Below are positions 1-6,298 of a stretch of 64,000 bases of DNA, one piece after another. Numbering within the stretch: the stretch's first letter is position 1; every line of letters starts with the position of its first letter. Below the pieces are notes generated by a model. That model was not told where the DNA came from. It saw only the letters and a list, made by a program, of their open reading frames with translations, and made no database searches. The stretch covers positions 67,003 to 131,002 of the forward strand of contig DBXO01000011.1 of NCBI GenBank assembly GCA_002309635.1, written 5' to 3'. The stretch is from Ruminococcus flavefaciens (GTDB lineage Bacteria; Bacillota; Clostridia; Oscillospirales; Ruminococcaceae). The translations under genes and the position numbers were made by a program.

Positions 1-41
1 TGCCGAGCCGTCGCTGTTTCTGATATCTATATTAACAGCAG

Positions 42-287
42 TCAGAACTGCTGGGATAAGCCCTCGGCTTCCTCATTCATATCCTGTTCTCTGCAGGGAT
101 CAACGTACTCTGAAATGATGCAGAGAGCTTCGTTATAGCTTCCCGAAGAAGTCACGCGATCATACATCTCCCTAGCTTCATCAGCCATTCCGTTGTTTTT
201 CAGTGTCCTTGAGGCTATTCCGAGCAAATTGAATATATTGCCGTCAGCCCCGATTATGGGACACATTGGTCTTTTTCCTTCTGCCAT
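42..287 (-). CDS. Small mobile-element protein of unknown function
   Basis: An 81-residue protein rich in acidic residues, with no signal peptide or membrane segment. It begins MAEGKRPMCPIIGADGNIFN and resembles, from memory, short conserved proteins found in conjugative elements of gut Firmicutes; I know no function. Its ATG shares one base with the TAA of the upstream gene (TAATG), so the two are translationally coupled in a minus-strand operon with the DUF4314-like gene. Downstream of it the window ends. A reading frame remains open from about position 36 to the left edge but has no clear start, so I do not call it. Confidence 0.7.
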   Translation of the reverse strand: MAEGKRPMCPIIGADGNIFNLLGIASRTLKNNGMADEAREMYDRVTSSGSYNEALCIISEYVDPCREQDMNEEAEGLSQQF

Positions 288-637
288 TATCTCATCTCCA
301 TTTCCTCGGACTGTTCCTCAGAATAGTCCGTATTAATATATTCATCGAGCTTTGCGGTATCACCGAGATAACAATAATCGCCCTCTTCAACGAACTTACT
401 GTGCCATACCTCGTCCATTTCAATAGGCTCTTTGCAGATTATCGTACCCCAATGATTTACCATTACAGACGGCTTTATTTCACATATCCCGCCTGTACAG
501 TCATCATCGTGTCTGACATCATATACATACAGATCCTGAGGAACAGTATCACGGTCAACACGAATATTTGTGAACAGCACATACTGTCCGAGCATATTCA
601 TAAGCTCGAAGCTTTCTTCTGCGGCGTTAACTTTCAT
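287..637 (-). CDS. LPD28-like mobile-element protein
   Basis: A 116-residue protein whose core (about residues 15-95, containing VLFTNIRVDRDTVPQDLYVY and VNHWGTIICKEPIEM) recalls the large polyvalent protein-associated domain 28 found in proteins of conjugative elements; this family assignment is from memory and no search was run. The C-terminus is acidic. It overlaps the upstream DUF4314-like gene by four bases (ATGA) and the downstream small gene by one base, which shows one polycistronic unit. A biochemical role is not known to me; context suggests an accessory function of an integrative conjugative element. Confidence 0.7.
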   Translation of the reverse strand: MKVNAAEESFELMNMLGQYVLFTNIRVDRDTVPQDLYVYDVRHDDDCTGGICEIKPSVMVNHWGTIICKEPIEMDEVWHSKFVEEGDYCYLGDTAKLDEYINTDYSEEQSEEMEMR

Positions 638-1119
638 AGCTGTATCTCCATGTCGGGTTCTTCCTGTGCCTCCTGAATAGGCTTCATTGCTTCAAGTAGC
701 TTTTCCAGGTATTCCTTATCGCTTGCATATTTTATTTCAGTGCTCTCAGTTTCAATAACTTTTTCTCCGCATTCTGTAGTTATCTCAACATCACTGTAAG
801 CTCCGTGTTCAACAATGAACCTTGCAACATCATTTATATTACGCAGATTCCTGTTTCCGTCAATTGCATGACCGATGAGCTTTTCATTATTTTCAAGCTG
901 CAGCTTATGAAAGGAGTCATGTCCTAAGATAAGGGATAAACAGCGCCCGTTATCCCATTTCATTACTGCCTGTGCCATATCATCAATTGCGATTATTGTG
1001 CCTTTAGTGCCTGCGAGTATAGGCTGCGGATCGTCCAAATCAGCGTCGAGCTGGATACGAGTACCTGCAGGATAACGGCTGCGGTAGTATATCAGCTGAC
1101 TTTCACTTGGTGTTTTCAT
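634..1119 (-). CDS. DUF4314-like mobile-element protein
   Basis: A 161-residue protein. Residues about 10-70 (YPAGTRIQLD, DDPQPILAGTKGTI, MKWDNGRCLSLI) match my memory of DUF4314, a small SH3-like beta domain common in proteins of Firmicute conjugative elements. The second half carries a stretch resembling ankyrin-like or helical repeats of such proteins and ends in a glutamate-rich tail. The start is an ATG preceded by GGAG. It overlaps the LPD28-like gene by four bases. Function unknown; no catalytic motif is visible. Confidence 0.75.
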   Translation of the reverse strand: MKTPSESQLIYYRSRYPAGTRIQLDADLDDPQPILAGTKGTIIAIDDMAQAVMKWDNGRCLSLILGHDSFHKLQLENNEKLIGHAIDGNRNLRNINDVARFIVEHGAYSDVEITTECGEKVIETESTEIKYASDKEYLEKLLEAMKPIQEAQEEPDMEIQL

Positions 1120-1123
1120 AGTA

Positions 1124-1576
1124 TCAACTCCTTTGCATGGCAGGAAATATAGGCTCTACCGACCATCCGTTCATAAACCACAGGTAAATGATTATCCTGC
1201 CGAGTTTCTTGGTTTTTATACGTATTTTACTGAGCCTTTCATTAGCCTCGACTACCTTGTTCTCCCACCAACCGCAGAGCTCATCAAGCTCTGATTCCGA
1301 AAGTGTACGGTAGCATTCACAGTTAAGGCAGAGCATAAGTCTGCCGTTCTTTTCCTCAATAGCTGGAACTGCGGAATATATGCGTCGTTCAAAGCACTGC
1401 GGAAGAGAAACAGGAGTAAGTGCATTACAAGAATTTACATATATCTCGTTTCTGCATTTCTTCTTTTCGCGTTCGATAAAGATACGGTAGTCATCGCCGC
1501 CGTCCCAGGGATTTTCGTATGGCGCTTCTCCCTTTGCCATTATCGGTGAAAAGAGCTTTAATTTGATGAATTTCAT
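1124..1576 (-). CDS. Hypothetical mobile-element protein
   Basis: A 150-residue protein beginning MKFIKLKLFSPIMAKGEAPY, preceded by GGAGGTAAACT (a strong ribosome site). It has basic patches (EREKKKCR, RIKTKKLGR), three cysteines clustered near residues 102-108 (CLNCEC), and a hydrophobic segment IIIYLWFMNGW near the C-terminus. I do not recognise the family. It lies four bases upstream of the DUF4314-like gene in the same operon, so it is probably part of the same integrative element cargo. Confidence 0.65.
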   Translation of the reverse strand: MKFIKLKLFSPIMAKGEAPYENPWDGGDDYRIFIEREKKKCRNEIYVNSCNALTPVSLPQCFERRIYSAVPAIEEKNGRLMLCLNCECYRTLSESELDELCGWWENKVVEANERLSKIRIKTKKLGRIIIYLWFMNGWSVEPIFPAMQRS

Positions 1577-1593
1577 AGTTTACCTCCTATATA

Positions 1594-1938
1594 TTACAAA
1601 GAAAGACCGCTGAGTTCTTCATCAGCGGTCTGTTCTTCTGTTTCTTCTGTTGTAACGGTTATTTCGGGCTGCAGGGGAATGCTGAGATTACTGACTTCAA
1701 CAGAGCTTATCCCGTCAAGATTTCTGACTTTCTGTGCGATAGCATTAAGCAGCATATCATGTACATCGTCCAGAGAACAGTCAAGTTCTTTCAGTGTATC
1801 TTCAATGGTGAAGTCCTTATGACCGAGATGTGCGAATGTGGCTATCCTGTCTGCGGTACTGGATATGGTGTCAAGAAGCTTTTTTTCACTCTCTGATAAA
1901 GTGTATTCTCGTAAATGCGTTGTTTTAAGATTGTTTTG
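1594..1938 (-). pseudogene. C-terminal fragment of a split mobile-element gene
   Basis: The minus strand holds an open frame with good coding character (LREYTLSESEKKLLDTI, then ATFAHLGHKDFTIEDTLKEL, ending ELSGLSL and TAA). It has no ATG, GTG or TTG at its start: the frame runs upstream only to an in-frame TAA at 1939-1941, exactly where an inverted repeat and the TIR-like gene begin. I read it as the 3' part of a gene whose 5' part is the truncated gene at 3099-3491, interrupted by the TIR-like cassette. Both parts are on the same strand and in the right order. That they were one gene is inference. Confidence 0.6.
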
Positions 1939-1987
1939 TTAGTTACGTGTTTGTTACCCTGCTTGTTTTGTGACAATCTAAAACAAC
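1919..1987. repeat. Inverted repeat at the edge of the TIR-like cassette
   Basis: GTTGTTTTAAGATTGT at 1919-1934 is complementary to ACAATCTAAAACAAC at 1973-1987, with a single-base bulge and a 38-base loop. It lies between the stop codon of the TIR-like gene (1989) and the coding part of the gene fragment. It could be the cassette boundary, or a terminator-like stem of the TIR-like gene, although no U-run follows the stem. Confidence 0.6.
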
Positions 1988-1988
1988 T

Positions 1989-2915
1989 TTACATCAAAGC
2001 TTTGTTTAAATCCACATCCAAACCAGCTTCTTTCATATTCTTAAAGAGCTGATATTTCCATGCTCCATCGGCATCCATTTTAGTGTAAACGACACCGGAT
2101 ATATCACCAGGGGTTTCCACATTTCCTTTTACAAGAGCGCAAACTTTGTTTCTGCCGAGTTTTCCTATCAAATATCCATGTTCAAAAACAACATTCTGCC
2201 TTGCTCTAAATCTTTCATCATCAACAGTTGCGCCTTTAGCTCGCCCTTTATCGCATTCAGTATAAAGTACTACCGCAAAATCCACATCGGTATACTTCTC
2301 GATCTTTTCAATAATAGTAAGTCCACCGTCCGCTTGTTCATGAAGAATAATAGCTTCAAAGCCTGCTTTTTCCAAAGTACGGGCTGTTTCTATTTTAGCA
2401 GTATCATCATGACCATGTACGATGAACACCTTGTTACTGATTATTCTTTCAGGAGTACTCATTTCATTCTTCTCACTTTCTTTTTGAAGTATAATTTCTT
2501 TATCATCAAAATATGTTAGTGCTGGTGGAAGTAAATTAAGCATTCCTCCTCCATTGAAGGTGAAAACGTTGGCAACCATTCCATACTGAACAAGTTTTTC
2601 AAGCTCTAATTCAGATGAATATCTTATGTATTCCGGAAATATATTGTCGGTAAAATGGATTTCATTCCCACTTTTAATCTCACATTTCAATAGGCAGGAT
2701 AGTACTTCTTCTGCGGTTGAGTCTAATATACGGAAACCGTCTATTGTTTTTTGGCTGCTTATAATGGTAGCTGCACGTTCACGATTAGCATCTTTACGTG
2801 CCTGAGCTTCTCGCTTTCTTTCAGCTTGTTGTTCGTCCCTACGCCTTCTATCCGCTAACTGTTTCTCTTGACGCATTTGTTTCTCAAGCTGCTTTTCTAA
2901 AGGTGTTTTCGGCAT
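1989..2915 (-). CDS. TIR-like predicted nucleotide-binding protein (candidate defence effector)
   Basis: A 308-residue protein. Residues 5-50 are a highly charged Q/R/K/E coiled coil. A middle part of about 100 residues looks alpha/beta with no family I can name. Residues about 160-300 form a TIR-like domain of the PF10137 type (KVFIVHGHDDTAKIETARTL, IILHEQADGGLTIIEKIEKY, FAVVLYTECDKG, ARQNVVFEHGYLIGKLGRNK). That family includes the TIR domain of Cap12 and Pycsar effectors, which degrade NAD+ when activated by a cyclic nucleotide; no cyclase is adjacent here. The start at 2915 is chosen because GGGGG lies six bases upstream; an ATG at 2933 is in frame but lacks such a site. It has its own promoter. 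An NAD+-linked role is inference. Confidence 0.8.
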   Translation of the reverse strand: MPKTPLEKQLEKQMRQEKQLADRRRRDEQQAERKREAQARKDANRERAATIISSQKTIDGFRILDSTAEEVLSCLLKCEIKSGNEIHFTDNIFPEYIRYSSELELEKLVQYGMVANVFTFNGGGMLNLLPPALTYFDDKEIILQKESEKNEMSTPERIISNKVFIVHGHDDTAKIETARTLEKAGFEAIILHEQADGGLTIIEKIEKYTDVDFAVVLYTECDKGRAKGATVDDERFRARQNVVFEHGYLIGKLGRNKVCALVKGNVETPGDISGVVYTKMDADGAWKYQLFKNMKEAGLDVDLNKALM

Positions 2916-2964
2916 AGCTTTCCCCCATTTCATTGATGATCGAGCAAAACATCTTATTACCTAT

Positions 2965-2993
2965 ATTATACCACATGACAATAATTAAGTCAA
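2965..2993 (-). promoter_or_regulatory. Promoter of the TIR-like gene
   Basis: On the minus strand TTGACT (2993-2988), a 17-base spacer, and TATAAT (2970-2965), about 50 bases before the gene start. Its -35 box faces that of a plus-strand promoter, with the palindrome CAATTTATAATTG (2991-3003) between them, so the two could share a regulator. Confidence 0.75.
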
Positions 2994-3012
2994 TTTATAA
3001 TTGGTAAAAAGA

Positions 3013-3041
3013 TTGACCTTTCTTCCGCTTTGTGCTATAAT
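3013..3041 (+). promoter_or_regulatory. Divergent plus-strand promoter without an evident gene
   Basis: TTGACC (3013-3018), a 17-base spacer and TATAAT (3036-3041). Transcription would start near 3048 and run into the 3' end of the gene at 3099-3491 in antisense. Only tiny frames follow (for example ATG at 3088 closed after four codons), so it may drive a short RNA or be left from a lost gene. Confidence 0.55.
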
Positions 3042-3098
3042 TGTATCTATGGAGATATTCCTATACAACTTGTTAAGATAGGGGTAAATGGACAATGG

Positions 3099-3491
3099 CT
3101 AGTTCATCGTAGTTCTTATAACAAGCTTATCGGTAGTCTCGATCTCAGGCGGAGTTGTTAATTCATTATATAGGTCTAAGATCGTTTCAGCATGGCTTTT
3201 ACATATCCTGTCATACATTTTATCGGCATCTCCCTGTGAAATGTACAGCATAAGGTCATTAAGCTGTCCGATACTATCATGCAGAATTATTCTTGAAGCT
3301 ACCTCCATGTCGATCTGACTCTGGGCATATATCTCAAGCTCATAGCCGATATCATTATGATTTGAAAGGTTTATTTCCTGCAGTGGTACATTCAGTCCTA
3401 TACCTGCAAGCTGTTTTTCAAGTTTTTCTGTTTCCTTTGGAAGTCCTGTGAATAGTGTTTTTTCGTTGTTTTTTATAAGGATTCCTATCAT
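3099..3491 (-). CDS. N-terminal part of a mobile-element protein, probably truncated
   Basis: A 130-residue product starting MIGILIKNNEKTLFTGLPKE with repeated (I/L)(N/D)-rich segments (INLSNHNDIGYELEIYAQSQ, YISQGDADKMYDRICKSHAE). It resembles, from memory, the front end of longer multi-domain antirestriction/LPD-type proteins of conjugative elements. The ATG at 3491 with AGGAGTATAATT upstream is preferred to the longer frame beginning at 3560, which overlaps the ArdC-like gene. The last residues (KLVIRTTMN) look like readthrough into foreign DNA, and the expected C-terminal part is found at 1594-1938 beyond the TIR-like cassette. Truncation is inference. Confidence 0.6.
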   Translation of the reverse strand: MIGILIKNNEKTLFTGLPKETEKLEKQLAGIGLNVPLQEINLSNHNDIGYELEIYAQSQIDMEVASRIILHDSIGQLNDLMLYISQGDADKMYDRICKSHAETILDLYNELTTPPEIETTDKLVIRTTMN

Positions 3492-3502
3492 AATTATACT
3501 CC

Positions 3503-4432
3503 TTACATAGCAAGACCGAGGCACTCGTCCTCGGTCTGTTCTTCTGTTTGGTTTTCGCATAAAGCCTGAAGCTCCGTGTCTATGGCATCACATATCGTCC
3601 TCGCAGTCTCCTGTATCTCATTAAGGAAGCGGTTAAGCTGTTCAAGCTGCTTTCCCTGACTCCATGAGGCTATATATGGGAAACTGTAATCACTTGTGTC
3701 GATACCGTACCTCGAAGCCACGATATATGCCACCGATTCGGCTTGAACTTCCTTATCACTTCGGGAAGATTCAGCAGTCGGCAGTTTTTTATCGGGATCG
3801 TGCAGCAGTGCATGAGCGCATTCATGAATAGCGGTCTTTACGGCTTGTGCGCCGCTGAGATTCTCCTGTATAACTATTCGCTGTTCGCCATAGCTGTAAT
3901 ATCCCTTTGCTCCGCTTCTTATATCCTCAAAATCCACAGGAATTCCTGTTATATCGTGGACTGCGTTAATTACAGCTTCAACTTGCTCGTCCTCTACAGC
4001 CTCATTCAGCTCATGAACGTATTCGGGAACAGGATCTCCGCTGGTCTGGGATACGTCAAATACATATACCTTCTTGAAGCCGATTGAGGTTTGTTCGACC
4101 TCGACCTTTTCCTTTTTCGCGCTGCCGTCAGCATTGTAAACCTGATTGCCGCTGCCGTCCTTGACAGGCTGCTCCTTGAGTTCTTTGCACTTGAAGGGCA
4201 TCGGGGCGAGTATCGCTATGCCTTTTTCTCCTTTGTTGATAGTCCTGCCGAGCTCCTTCCACTTGCCGAATGCTGCCACAAGGCTTGCATCGGGCTTCTG
4301 AAGCATAATGAGAATACAATTGCCTGCGGAATAGTTCGTAAATTTACTCATATACCGCAGGCACTCCTTGTAGCTGTCGGACTCGAAAACAGCCTTAACG
4401 CCGTCATCGATCTTCTTGAATAAGTTCTGCAT
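3503..4432 (-). CDS. ArdC-like protein with a zincin metallopeptidase motif
   Basis: At least 309 residues. Residues about 1-130 are an ArdC-type N-terminal domain (FTNYSAGNCILIMLQKPDAS, AFGKWKELGRTINKGEKGIA), associated with single-stranded DNA binding and antirestriction during plasmid or element transfer. Residues about 190-270 hold a zinc metallopeptidase-like segment with HECAH and, later, EVQAESVAYIVASRYGI, where the glutamate is the likely third ligand. The coding frame continues upstream of the ATG at 4432 for about 22 codons (including AWKKKLTSQQKAEYKAEKRE) to a GGAGG at 4512-4508, but with no ATG, GTG or TTG; a CTG (4498) or ATA (4504) start is therefore possible. It fits the conjugative-element genes around it. 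Confidence 0.85.
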   Translation of the reverse strand: MQNLFKKIDDGVKAVFESDSYKECLRYMSKFTNYSAGNCILIMLQKPDASLVAAFGKWKELGRTINKGEKGIAILAPMPFKCKELKEQPVKDGSGNQVYNADGSAKKEKVEVEQTSIGFKKVYVFDVSQTSGDPVPEYVHELNEAVEDEQVEAVINAVHDITGIPVDFEDIRSGAKGYYSYGEQRIVIQENLSGAQAVKTAIHECAHALLHDPDKKLPTAESSRSDKEVQAESVAYIVASRYGIDTSDYSFPYIASWSQGKQLEQLNRFLNEIQETARTICDAIDTELQALCENQTEEQTEDECLGLAM

Positions 4433-4542
4433 TTCCTCACGCTTTTCAGCCTTATATTCAGCTTTCTGCTGCGACGTGAGTTTTTTCTTCCATGCCAGTA
4501 TTATCGACCTCCTTGTCTAATAAAAGTATTTATATATGCAAA

Positions 4543-4590
4543 AAAGCCGACTCTGTATGGCTTCTGTACGAAACCAACAAAATCGGCTTT
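4543..4590. terminator. Hairpin upstream of the ArdC-like gene
   Basis: AAAGCCGA (4543-4550) pairs with TCGGCTTT (4583-4590). The loop is long (32 bases) and T/A tracts flank both sides. It may be a weak terminator or a leader structure; its role is uncertain. Confidence 0.35.
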
Positions 4591-4718
4591 GAAATCGGTT
4601 GAAAATTCTATATTCAGTTTTCGGCTATTTTCTGAGCTTTTCCGTACTTTTATTCCTGACCGACTTTGTATCAGCTCTCAAAACGCCTTTTGGCGCGTTC
4701 AAATCGTATTTTAACGGT

Positions 4719-4814
4719 TTGGGATCTACGGTAACACATAAAAATTTTGGGGCCTTTGTAACGCAAAAGCTCCCGAAAAATCGGGAGTTTTTGACTTGGG
4801 ATCTATTTTGTAAC
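4719..4814. repeat. Imperfect direct repeats beside tRNA-Ser, possible attachment zone
   Basis: TTGGGATCTA occurs at 4719-4728 and 4796-4805, each followed within a few bases by GTAAC (4731-4735 and 4810-4814); a further TTTGTAAC lies at 4755-4762. They sit between the integrative-element genes and the 3' end of the tRNA, where arm-type integrase sites would be expected. No integrase gene is in the window, so this is a positional inference. Confidence 0.4.
4770..4787. terminator. Terminator downstream of tRNA-Ser
   Basis: CTCCCGA (4770-4776) pairs with TCGGGAG (4781-4787). On the minus strand the stem is followed by CTTTTG, placing it 35 bases after the tRNA 3' end; on the plus strand it is followed by TTTTT, so it may work both ways. 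Confidence 0.7.
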
Positions 4815-4821
4815 ATAGATA

Positions 4822-4910
4822 TGGCGCAGTGGGTGGGATTCGAACCCACGTCCCTCAAGGGGCATCATGATTTCGAGTCATGTCCGTTATGACCACTTCG
4901 ATACCACTGC
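4822..4910 (-). tRNA. tRNA-Ser(CGA)
   Basis: The 7-base acceptor stem GCAGTGG (5' end at 4910) pairs with CCACTGC, followed by discriminator G and an encoded CCA (4824-4822). The anticodon stem CATGA/TCATG encloses CT-CGA-AA, giving anticodon CGA. A long variable arm and the T-arm GTGGGTTCGAATCCCAC support a class II serine tRNA. Its 3' end points at the integrative element, the usual geometry for tRNA-targeted integration. Confidence 0.95.
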
Positions 4911-4926
4911 ATAAAATCACTATAAT

Positions 4927-4955
4927 ATTATATCATAAAGAAATAACAAAATCAA
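4927..4955 (-). promoter_or_regulatory. tRNA-Ser promoter
   Basis: Minus-strand TTGATT (4955-4950), 17 bases, TATAAT (4932-4927), ending 16 bases before the tRNA 5' end. Confidence 0.75.
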
Positions 4956-5029
4956 TAGTAAAGTAAAAAAATAATATTATAACAAAATCCGCACCATTCC
5001 TCCAGGCTTTTCCGCATAGAACTCTATGA

Positions 5030-5058
5030 TTGACAAAAAAGCCTTTACGCGCTATAAT
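5030..5058 (+). promoter_or_regulatory. Promoter of the YhfC-family gene
   Basis: Consensus TTGACA (5030-5035), 17-base spacer, consensus TATAAT (5053-5058), about 48 bases before the start codon. Confidence 0.8.
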
Positions 5059-5106
5059 TTAATGAGAAAAACAAGTAATTTATTCAGCAAAGACAGGTGA
5101 ACGGCC

Positions 5107-5928
5107 ATGAATGAAGCCCCAGTGCTTGCGGACGCACAGGAAATAGTATTTTCGGCAGGCACGCTGCTCGGATACGGAATAACGGGAGTTTTATACATAC
5201 TACTGCCCATTACAGCATTTTTACTGATGTACAAATACAAGGCTGCAAAAATATTTCCTGTATTGATCGGGATACTTGTATATTTCCTGTCCACCAAAAT
5301 GTGCGATCTGAGCGTATGGATATTTTTCAGTTCCGTACCTTATGCTGTAAAAGCAGCATTGTCTGTAGAATTTGTGGGTATTTTTGAAGAAACAGGGCGC
5401 TGGCTCGCCTTTAAGTACCCGGTTTTCAACCTGAAGACCACAGAAAAAGCCATATGCTGCGGTATAGGTCATGCAGGACTTGAATGCTGGATACGCGGAG
5501 TACAGTCCTTCAAGCTGATAAACACAGGTCAGGAGCTTAATCTCAAGGGCCTGAGCGCGTTCACCGAAGGCAAAACAAAGATACAGGCAGAGGAGATAAC
5601 GCGGCAGCTAAGCAGCTATGCGAACCGTAATCTTTTTATAAGCATGCTTGATTCAGTTAATATCATCACAAACTTCGGATTTCACATTGCGCTGACGCTT
5701 TTTATATTCCGAAGGCTACAGGAGGACAGCCGCGACAAAAAATGCCTTATACTTGCAATACTGCTTCACACAGCACATAACGAGTTAAGCGGACTTGCCT
5801 CACTAAGCGGCAGCATGATTTTTTCAGACATGGTCAGCATAGCCACAGGCGTAGCTGTCATAGTATTTGTAATGAAAAAAATCGACGTACGAACTGTAAC
5901 AGACGAGATTATCTATCCTGAAATATAA
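5107..5928 (+). CDS. YhfC-family integral membrane protein, putative intramembrane peptidase
   Basis: A 273-residue multi-pass membrane protein with about seven hydrophobic segments (residues 15-40, 50-75, 80-100, 115-140, 180-205, 215-235, 245-262). Motifs FEETGRW, GIGHAGLE and LLHTAHNEL match the YhfC family (PF10086), which is distantly related to CPBP-type membrane proteases; the Glu pair and His residues are the likely active-site groups. The ATG at 5107 follows AGGTGA at seven bases. It stands alone, with its own promoter, and ends at a large repeat that separates it from convergent cdaR. Substrate unknown. Confidence 0.8.
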   Translation: MNEAPVLADAQEIVFSAGTLLGYGITGVLYILLPITAFLLMYKYKAAKIFPVLIGILVYFLSTKMCDLSVWIFFSSVPYAVKAALSVEFVGIFEETGRWLAFKYPVFNLKTTEKAICCGIGHAGLECWIRGVQSFKLINTGQELNLKGLSAFTEGKTKIQAEEITRQLSSYANRNLFISMLDSVNIITNFGFHIALTLFIFRRLQEDSRDKKCLILAILLHTAHNELSGLASLSGSMIFSDMVSIATGVAVIVFVMKKIDVRTVTDEIIYPEI

Positions 5929-5932
5929 GATC

Positions 5933-6285
5933 AGGGGCGTGGTTATATGTTCGGTACCCGTAAAGAAATATATACGTGACTTACCGGTTGCGACCTTTCT
6001 GAGGAAAGGTTCTCTCCCCACACTTCCAAAGACTTTTAACCCCTATTTTCCCAAACAGGACGCCCGACATGAAACAAACGCCCTCTGTATATCTTACAGA
6101 GGGCGTCCTTTTTTGAAAAATTTAAGATGGAAGATTTAGAAAAGGAGTTTGAGGATTACTCCCCGTTGTACGGGAGATGTCCGAAGGACAGAGGGGACAG
6201 ATCCCTGTTAGGGAAAAACTTTTTCAAAAGGATATCCCTCAATAAATTCTCACCTATACTTTCCTATGCGTATCAAACATAACGT
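5933..6285. repeat. Large palindromic intergenic repeat, copy 1
   Basis: About 350 bases of imperfectly self-complementary DNA. The outer arm GGTACCCGTAAAGAAATATA (5953 on) is partly complementary to the right end around 6255-6280. The centre is a perfect 29-base hairpin: ACGCCCTCTGTA (6079 on) with its complement ending near 6107, followed by CCTTTTTT. A second copy lies at 55191-55553 in the opposite orientation. Both copies lie between convergent genes. No open frame of note is inside, so it looks like a non-coding mobile repeat that can also act as a terminator. Confidence 0.8.
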
Positions 6286-6298
6286 CAGTGCTTTTTAT

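Noticed and set aside
4599..4892. Plus-strand open frame across the element/tRNA boundary
   Set aside because: It runs through a terminator and antisense to the tRNA-Ser gene; the peptide has no family features.
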